Assembly: GCA_039000515.1 (NCBI GenBank)
Contig: JBCFYV010000012.1
Coordinates: forward strand, 44,609,535 to 44,673,534
DNA: 64,000 nucleotides
From: Timema cristinae
Taxonomy: Eukaryota; Arthropoda; Insecta; Phasmatodea; Timematidae
Reading direction: 5' to 3'
Every line of letters begins with the position of its first letter. Position 1 is the first letter of the stretch. A program made the position numbers and the translations under genes. Shown here piece by piece: positions 56,808-64,000 of the stretch. The notes beneath the pieces were generated by a model, which saw only the letters and a list, made by a program, of their open reading frames with translations, did no database searches and was not told where the DNA came from.

Positions 56808-56842
56808 CTCAAAACATTAAGTTCTATACATATAACACAACT
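56729..56842. repeat. Second (TA)n-centred palindrome
   Basis: Perfect inverted arms of about 38 bp ('agttgtgttatatgtataga', 'acttaatgttttgagaat') surround (TA)n at about 56767-56805. It starts only about 15 bp after the giant palindrome ends. Confidence 0.93.
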
Positions 56843-56849
56843 CTAAAGC

Positions 56850-57299
56850 TGTAAATGCATTAAATTTTCTATTGACATGTTGTTTTTTTTCAAGTAAACT
56901 CAAAAAGTACTCCTCGGATCAAGTATTTTGTTGTACTGTTATTTTCAGGAAACCGTCATGCTATCTTATCATGTGAATGAAGTAGTGTCATAAAAACTTA
57001 GTTTGAATATATTTGCATCCTAGATTTGTAACAATTCAAATAAATCAACTCTTATAAGTGTTCCTTGTAAGTCTCCTTGGCAACGAGGGGTTATTAAGGA
57101 TATACAATTCAATTATGTATCTCTTTTGAAACGAGTGATTTGGGATGGAAACAAACATCTTACTAAAATAATGTATATTTGTTATTTGTGGCACAAGCAA
57201 ATAAGTTACAAAGTATTAATCTATGTATTTTATTCTATTGATATATCAGCAGCTCCACATTATAGCACACCTCATTTATTGACATAAAATAATATGAAT
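56850..57299. other. Unassigned AT-rich sequence
   Basis: No recognised feature. Confidence 0.45.
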
Positions 57300-57597
57300 T
57301 TTATTTATTTAAGGTATTTAACGTGCAATTTCTGAACCAACTGTTTATATCAGCACACGAGAGTTTATATGAGCAAGAGCAAAAGGGCCTAATCATTTTG
57401 CCGGGAAAGGTATTTTCCCATATCTTCCAGGGTTCATTAACATGCCACAATCGACATAGAAGCAATGACTTTACTTCCCCTCCAAAGGAAATTGTGCTAC
57501 GGATTTTTATCGTGCAAGAAAAATACATCAGCCCCGGCTGGGTTTGATATCCCTAACATTGGATCCTGATGGTGAACACTTTACCCCAAAACCATAA
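57300..57597 (-). mobile_element. SINE5 with tail B
   Basis: Minus strand: head 'tggttttggggtaaagtgtt', B-box remnant 'gatatcaaacccag', body 'cgataaaaatccgtagcaca', 'tttggaggggaagtaaagtc', 'gtcgattgtggcatg', then tail B 'gtgtgctgatataaacagtt', 'ggttcagaaattgca', 'cgttaaataccttaa'. Tail B is the one seen on SINE4. The overlapping 74/75-codon frames on both strands are not genes. Confidence 0.8.
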
Positions 57598-57599
57598 TA

Positions 57600-58100
57600 T
57601 TAACCATAAAATAATAAATAGATGGTATTTCTTAAATTCGATATTTCTCCAAATACGTTTGTATCCAACTCTCTAGGGGGAAGGGGGGCTAGAATAAGTA
57701 TTAAATAAAGCGTATGTTTTCTTATTAAACTTACAGCGTTACTATTTCTGAATGTTTCAAGGTAATTTTGATCAAATTCAAATATAATTTGAAAGTACTT
57801 GGTGTAGTTGCGAGTTTAAAAGACTCAAAGCGAGACTTTTAATGGCGATGTAATTTTCTTAAGTGATCACAATCGACTAGTTGCCAATCTCTACCTTAGA
57901 CCATGCGAACACCGAAGCGTGTCTATTGACTCTGATGCATCGGTGAATCCATTAATATAAATGTATATATAGTAGTTTAGGTAAATAATCATGTATATTG
58001 GTTAGCGAATATGATAATTTACATGCACGAGCTAGAAGCAACTTTCAGACGCTTACTACTAGCAGTTACATAAGTGTCGATGAAGCATATTTTGAGCATA
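57600..58100. other. Mostly unassigned; small SINE2 head trace
   Basis: A short 'accatgcgaacaccgaagcg' at 57900 resembles a reversed SINE2 head. Nothing else. Confidence 0.35.
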
Positions 58101-58104
58101 AATT

Positions 58105-58244
58105 ATAACGTGAGGAATGCCAGGTCTCCACCGTGGTTCGGATTCCACGTTAAACTGTAGGTCCTTCATTTCATCTCACAATCACCCTACCATTACACAT
58201 TAGCGTAAGTGCGTATAACCCGAACGGGTAGTAAGACGCGGTGC

Positions 58245-58289
<45 letters not shown>

Positions 58290-58329
58290 TAATAATAATA
58301 ATGATAATAATAATAATATAACGTGAGGA
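58105..58329 (+). mobile_element. SINE1, 5'-truncated, with 12-bp target duplication
   Basis: Insert 58117-58317 between exact ATAACGTGAGGA repeats (58105-58116, 58318-58329). Contains the SINE1 body from 'tgccaggtctccaccgtggt' through tail A and a long (TAA)n run. The poly-Ile minus-strand frame is microsatellite translation. Confidence 0.93.
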
Positions 58330-59130
58330 TATTCCCGAATATCCAATGTTTCCAAACTTTTTGGCCATCATGTATATCCATCAAAACCTCTTATCTCACT
58401 CTCGAGTAAATTTCTATTTGTGCCATTAATATGTGGATAGGTTGTCTTCAGGGACTGGCGCTAAAAAAAATAACATGTAGACTGGTCTCAATGCATTTTT
58501 GCAACATCCTATAGTGTTATTAATAATAATCAAAGACACATACTTTACTACATAATATTATCATTGAAGCATGATTATTATATAAATGTTTATATAATAT
58601 TGTATTTATTAAATTTTATTGTGAGAAAAAAATTACAATAATGTTAAAATGCTACAAAAACTAACCTTATCCTTTAAAAAATTGTGTGAGGCATTATTTT
58701 ATATTTTAGTGTATTACAAGATTAATGATTACTTACTTCTACATTATAAATGTATTATTGTGATTTAAACATATGACGAAAATGAGCCAGACTTATTACA
58801 TCATGACTGGCGTCGTTCCAGTATTTACCAAATTCCTGCATGGTTCAAGTTAAATCTCCCATATCTAAGAAAATTAATATTTTTTTTAATGTTTGATGAC
58901 ATCATACTATGCAGTAGAAACTAGTAATTGAGGCATTTTTGGAGAGGATAAACCTAATTACTTTTAACAACAACAAAAATACAGCTGTTGCGAAAATGCA
59001 AAAGCGCCAGTCACAGAAGGTTAAATAAAACTAATGTTCATGAGAATGCAAACGTTATTCAGATGTACCCTTCGTTTACCCTGAAAGGTAGAAAGCTTAC
59101 CTTTCTTGTTTCTACCATGGTGCGTATAAT
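58330..59130. other. Unassigned AT-rich sequence
   Basis: No supported feature. The 101-codon frame starting at 58988 owes its length to the following (TTA)n run. Confidence 0.5.
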
Positions 59131-59133
59131 AAA

Positions 59134-59144
59134 GACATGGGGGA

Positions 59145-59239
<95 letters not shown>

Positions 59240-59356
59240 GCACCGCGTCTTACTACCCGTTCGGGTTATACGCACAGGGTGATTGTGAGATGAAATGAAG
59301 GACCTACAGTTTAACGTGGAATCCAAACCACGGTGGCGGCCTGGACATGGGGGATA
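59134..59356 (-). mobile_element. SINE1, truncated and internally deleted, 13-bp duplication
   Basis: Insert 59147-59343 between exact GACATGGGGGATA repeats (59134-59146, 59344-59356). It has a (TTA)n run of about 92 bp. Just after tail A, about 22 bp of the SINE1 body present in other copies is missing ('tatacgcacagggtgattg'). Confidence 0.93.
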
Positions 59357-59905
59357 CCGTCAAGATAAGATTCAAAGTTTTCACCTTAAGTGGAGTGTAC
59401 TATATAACAACTTTTAAAACAAACCATTCGTTGTCTATATTTTATTAAATAAATAAACTGTCTATAAAAATTATTTAAAGCCAGCAGATGAAATATTTTT
59501 TTATGGACCGAACGTACCGAGGTCCTGTTTGAACTTGATCATGTGGCTTATATGCTGTAGGTATATTAGCTCCACGATAAACTGTCAAATGCGTGGAATG
59601 AAATTTGGCAGAGACATTCTCCGAACCAATTATGTATATGCTTGTTAGTTTTAACTTTCGAAATATATTAAACGACGTGATAAACGGTTATACTCTATGA
59701 ATATAATGTACTTTTAATAATAGTACTCTATTTTTTAACTGGATCACCAGGGTAAATTACCGACTTCAAGTATAAATATAAATAAAAGAGGATATTTCAG
59801 CTTGAAATTATTTAAATTTAAATTAATAACAACAATAGATATAAGAAACTAAGCCAGTCAGGTAGACCGAATCATCCATAATTCACACATTTCATCCCAT
59901 TACTT
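59357..59905. other. Unassigned AT-rich sequence
   Basis: No recognised feature. Confidence 0.45.
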
Positions 59906-59911
59906 CCTTAG

Positions 59912-60190
59912 TCACGGCCGGACGCCACTGGGATAACCGCCTAGGTTGTCTACTAGCCAGAGAATAACGCTGGCGCCGGGGGCGGCCCCAGATGGGGAAT
60001 GGAAATGTATCCACCTCACTCCTAATCCCAAGAAAAGAAAATCCTACCCCAACAAGCAACTCTTTATAACCTTTGCCACCGCCGGACTCCACTGGGATAA
60101 CCGACTAGGTCAAACTTCTAGCCAGAGAATAACGCTGGCGCCACTGTCGGCCCCAGATGGGGAATGGATATGTAACCATCCACGTCAAAC
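59912..60190 (+). repeat. About 160-bp tandem duplication
   Basis: The block 'ccactgggataaccgcctag', 'agccagagaataacgctggc', 'ggccccagatggggaatgga' at 59926-60005 recurs at 60088-60168 with small changes. It is unusually GC-rich for the window. Short frames through it (for example SQRITLAP..APDGEW twice) simply reflect the duplication. Confidence 0.8.
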
Positions 60191-60229
60191 CTATTCCCTT
60201 CAGTCAAGTTAAACCATTCGATCCTCCTC

Positions 60230-60690
60230 CTGGAAATCGACTCACGAAATCACACACAACACACCATCATACCTTAAACACACCTTCCCACATCCCAAGA
60301 AAAGAAAATCCTCCCCAATTCCCGCGACCCAGCGCAATCACTCACCATCATACCTTAAACACACCTACCCACATCCCAAGAAAAGAAAATCCTCCCCAAT
60401 TCCCGCGACCCAACGCAAACACTCATAACTCACCACATTCCTTAAACACACCTTCCCACATCCCAAGAAAAGAAAATCCTCCCAAATTCCCACGACCCAG
60501 CACAATCACTCACAACTCACCATCATACCTTAAGCACACCTCCCCACATCCCAAGAAAAGAAAATCCTCCCCAATTCCCGAGACCCAGCGCAATCATTCA
60601 CAACTCACCATCATACCTTAAACACACCTTCCCACATCTCAAGAAAAGAAAATCCTCCCAAATTCCCACGACCCAACACAATCACAAATT
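60230..60690 (+). repeat. Five-copy 81-88 bp minisatellite
   Basis: The landmark 'cacctTcccacatcccaaga' starts at 60281, 60362, 60449, 60537 and 60625, giving spacings of 81, 87, 88 and 88 bp. Units are C/A-rich ('aagaaaagaaaatcctcccc', 'aattcccgcgacccagcgca'). A stray partial unit lies at 60015-60058. The 154-codon Pro/His-rich frame is a translation of the array. Confidence 0.85.
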
Positions 60691-60699
60691 GCACCTCAA

Positions 60700-61005
60700 A
60701 GGGTAATTTACTAATACACATGTAATTCTCTTACAGCCTCATTTCATCTGTTTCATTTCATAGGTATTAATTTCATTCACGAGGTTAAGAGTCACGACAG
60801 TGACTCGGTACTCAAACAACAAATCAGCCCTTTCATAGACAACCTGGCGTGGCATAACTGTCAAGTCAGATGTTCTTTGTCGGGCAACAGCCGAAAGGCG
60901 TCAGCTTGAAATCAAATAGGAATATAAATACCGTAATATCGATAGGAACATGGCGGGAGGGAGGTCTACTATTCACAGAATTACTAGTTTATAAATAAGT
61001 AAAAA
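60700..61005. other. Unassigned sequence
   Basis: A slightly GC-rich patch at 60780-60960 with no recognised match. Confidence 0.4.
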
Positions 61006-61009
61006 TGGT

Positions 61010-61235
61010 GGACACGTGGACCTGAGCATCAATCTCATTTCGCCTACTTTGCCAGTGACAGATAAGTCAGGGTTCTAATCCCAACAATATATATTGTACT
61101 GTGTTGTTTCAATATTTTGTCAACGCTTTTTTCACGCGAATGCTGGTACATTTATTCTAAATAGCATTTTCTTCTTCAATACCCAATTGGAGTAAATTTT
61201 GAGACAGCCCGGGCGGGCAAGCCGCGATGCGAAAC
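61010..61235 (+). repeat. Degenerate tRNA-derived SINE
   Basis: 'gtcagggttctaatcccaac' (B-box-like), 'tttcacgcgaatgctggtac', 'acccaattggagtaa' and a tail-like 'ccgggcgggcaagccgcgat' recall SINE2 order but are strongly diverged. Confidence 0.5.
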
Positions 61236-61239
61236 AACA

Positions 61240-62312
61240 AAATAAATAATATTTTAATAATAAACGCTGATATTTTAATTTAGTTTTGTAAATCTTTTGT
61301 TTTTAATTAGTTTTAATAATATTTTATTTTAATACCATAGGTTAAAACCTATTAAAAAGGTAATACATTTTATCGATCTGTAATTGCCTTTGTAAATTAT
61401 TTTAAAATGTGGGGTTAGCTTAGAAAAAAAACATACTGAAATGCCAGTTGATTGTTCAAGAGTTATAACTCCAATGTATTCCTAAACGATTAACTATTTA
61501 AAAGTAAAACTAATGTATGTGAAAAACATTCTAACATATTAGAACAACACTTAGGGTAGGCTGTTAAGACTTTCGAACTAGGATGAGTATCGAAAATCTA
61601 TGTTTGTTGGTGATCTTCTAGCATCGTGATGATTGTTTAAATAGTGAGATGTGTGAGAATATATTAGTTCAACTTTTTTTATAAACAATTTTACGGTAAC
61701 GTTACTGTAACTCAGATCATGATTTATATACTACTTGTAAATGAATTGAAATGTATTTATCTAGTAAACTTTCAAGATATCTAACGGGATCAGAGAAGTT
61801 TGACCTTCAAAATGCGTAACAATAGAAACGAAGGGTTCATATATGAATACATGATTACTTCATTCATCACACCCCGTTTGAACCGTAAAGGATCGGTTAA
61901 CTGATAATTGAACATTTATTCAAATATTGTGAAAATATAAGATTGTCTGGAAGTAACAATAATTTCTATTAAATTAATTGATAATAATTTTAAACAAAAT
62001 TGATATTTATGCCAGTATAATCAAAAATGCTATTTTAAACTATGTTAAATTTATTTAATTTATTAATAATATTTATAAATAATTTGCACAAATCAACTTA
62101 TTTGATGCGCATACTCTAGCGTGAAAGTTATTGACACCTCTGCCATCTCTTGGCGGATAAGATAACTACAGATACTGGATTTTCTCACTATAAAATTAAT
62201 GATAATTTTTAATTGAATATTTGACAAAAAAAAAGTTTTCAGAACGAATGTGTTTATTACCTAGGAGCTATTTCGACCGTCTGTACATTTGGAAGATTTT
62301 GTCTATTGTTTA
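61240..62312. other. Unassigned AT-rich sequence
   Basis: No recognised feature. Confidence 0.45.
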
Positions 62313-62781
62313 TCTATACTTATAAAATAACATGTCCTGACTGACTGACTGATTCATCATCGCCGAGCGCAAACATCAAGGCTACAAGCATGAAATTCGG
62401 ACTGTATATTCATTTTGTTATGTAGGCACCCACTAAGAAAGGATTTTAGAAAATTCCACCCCAAAGGGGTCAAAATAGGGGATAATAATATGTATGAAAG
62501 TCCGTCATTTTGAAAGTTACATAAACAAAATTTTGTATTTCGGTTATTGACGTAAAACAAATAAATACGTGTTTCAGGAATTTTGGAAATTTTATTTAAT
62601 AAGGGATGAAAAAGGGGGTGAAAGTTTGTATCAGACTTGCATTATTTTTGATCTAAGGTCGAGTTATGGTCATCAACGTAACGTAATATTTTTAATTAAT
62701 CTGTAAATACATATGTATATTTTCGTATTTGTATATAATCAACTTCCACGCGAGCAAAGCCGCGGGCAACAGCTATCTAGT
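62313..62781 (+). mobile_element. Short non-autonomous Helitron-like element
   Basis: The 5' end reads TCTATACTTATAAAATAACA, the TC-start typical of Helitrons, followed by repeated ctgactga. The 3' end has a GC-rich hairpin region 'cacgcgagcaaagccgcggg' followed by 'caacagctatctagt', close to the CTAGT-type Helitron end, and is followed by T. About 469 bp, no coding capacity, no target duplication (expected). The 67-codon minus frame inside is spurious. Confidence 0.7.
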
Positions 62782-63790
62782 CCTTCTATAAAGCTGAAAG
62801 TAGATCTGTCCGGAAAAGAAAACCCACTTCCAGATGAGCTAGAAAACTGAAATTTGGCTGGAGGGTTGAATATATAACCAGATAAATCTAAAAACAGGTA
62901 ATTTCAAAATGGGACTCTAGGAGTTGGGGAGGGGGTATATATTTTTTTTCCAAACTTTTTAGAAGAGGTACACAATTAAAATTTCACAGGAGGGTCTAAA
63001 TAGAGACCACTCCAAATAATCATCGAGGTCTGAAAACATTAAGATTTTGGATGAGACTCTAGGAAATATGTTGGGGGTTGGGGGAGGAGGTTAAAGAGTT
63101 GAGCATATAAAATCTAGATTAGACAGGCAGGTAGGACAACTCCAAATAACTCTTAACATTTTAAATTTGATCTCTAAGGGGGAGCGGGGAAGAGGGGCCA
63201 AAAGCTCATTTTTTGCAGGCAGGTGAATATTTCACTCCTATCTAATATTAAGTCCTGAGAATGTTACATTTTTAATTGGGGAGTAAAGGGGGGAAGGAAC
63301 AGAAAAAAAATCTTTTATGTTTGGTATAAAATTCTAATTTGACAGGAAGATAGAAGGACACTTCCAGATTACTATTATTCATTATAGAAATTTAAAAAAA
63401 TTACGTAGAAGTTGTGTTAATGGGTGAGTTGGATTACAATCTGCAAAAATAATCGTAACCACTACTTTTATGTTTGGTAGAAAACTGAAATTCAGCATGA
63501 AGGTTTAAAAGCTAATCAAAGTAACCATGAAAGTCTGAAAATTTTATATTTATAAAATAAGGAAGGATAGAAGGGAGGTGGGGTGATGTTAATAAAAAGA
63601 AAAACAAATTTTTAGGTGAAGCAGAAAATTGAAATTTGCTAGGGATGTAGATGGATTATTCCAATAACAAATACAGTGTTACATCTTTATTATTAATAAA
63701 GGTACCAGAAAAAGGGTGTAGGGGTGTTTAGTAAAAAATTTGAATTTTGTATGCAGACGAGAAAAATCTAAAAATAAACAATTACGAATA
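62782..63790 (+). repeat. Degenerate tandem repeat, 110-150 bp period
   Basis: A recurring block of the type 'aaactgaaatttggctggag' followed by 'ggttgaata...' and a purine/G-rich stretch appears near 62846, 62975, 63106, 63215, 63325, 63477 and 63620. Units are strongly diverged. It begins right at the Helitron 3' end, so it may be part of a larger composite element. Confidence 0.6.
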
Positions 63791-64000
63791 CTAAAAATTA
63801 TCTTAAACGAGATCTATCAGCATTTCGATAACAAAGCTAATTATCTAAGGATCTAAGAATATATTATTATTCAATATATTTATGTAACAGAGGATATTAT
63901 TTATTTATGCTCTTTCGTGAACTGTGATGCTCTTTTATACAAAATGTTTCTGTAACAATCTCTAAAAAAATTGTTTATCTTAATATATTCACATACATTT
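63791..64000. other. AT-rich end of window
   Basis: Nothing recognised. Confidence 0.5.

Noticed and set aside
58171..58371. Frame with a long poly-isoleucine stretch
   Set aside because: Translation of the (TAA)n tail of SINE1.
58988..59293. 101-codon frame with poly-leucine
   Set aside because: Reads through (TTA)n and SINE1 tail A.
60157..60621. 154-codon Pro/His-rich frame, possibly a repetitive secreted or structural protein
   Set aside because: It is the 81-88 bp minisatellite; unit lengths of 81, 87 and 88 do not keep frame consistently and there is no start or signal peptide.

Overview
This is a 64 kb AT-rich stretch of a large, repeat-dense eukaryotic nuclear genome. Transposase exons are split by GT-AG introns, and tRNA-derived SINEs, MULE, Harbinger, mariner, Helitron and LTR pieces occur together. 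That mix suggests an arthropod, probably an insect and possibly hemipteran; the taxon is a guess from style, not from a diagnostic gene. I see no convincing host protein-coding gene and no credible functional tRNA, rRNA or CRISPR. All recognisable coding sequence belongs to transposons, and most other open frames are short chance ORFs or translations of simple repeats.

Layout. 1-12.6 kb: old dispersed repeats, including a TIR-bearing element called R1 here and a three-copy repeat R3, plus SINEs. 12.6-14.3 kb: an 83-bp tandem satellite of about 19.6 copies. 16.3-16.7 kb: a small minisatellite split by a 57-bp SINE-tail insertion. 20,029-23,515: a complete Mutator-like (MULE) element with TIRs, 8-bp target duplication and a two-exon transposase with a broken FLYWCH finger. 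24.9-34.9 kb: a 9.2-kb PIF/Harbinger element (25,095-34,340) with TTA target duplications, carrying the HARBI1-type transposase on + and the Myb/SANT-like partner on -, flanked on both sides by MITEs with the same terminal motif. 37.3-38 kb: an LTR fragment with a primer-binding site matching tRNA-Lys. 39,483-40,806: a mariner with near-perfect TIRs and a frameshifted D,D34D transposase. 42-55 kb: a dense field of nested SINEs and dispersed repeats (R1, R2). 55.1-56.8 kb: two adjacent palindromes, each centred on a (TA)n tract, the larger about 1.57 kb with almost identical arms. 59.9-60.7 kb: small tandem duplications and an 81-88 bp minisatellite. 62.3-63.8 kb: a short Helitron-like element followed by degenerate tandem repeats.

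The most coherent biological story is modular SINEs. At least five tRNA-like heads and bodies are joined to only two 3' tails. Several copies have exact 10-14 bp target duplications, and two insertions consist of little more than the tail. The long (TAA)n microsatellites mostly abut the tail of one of these families.
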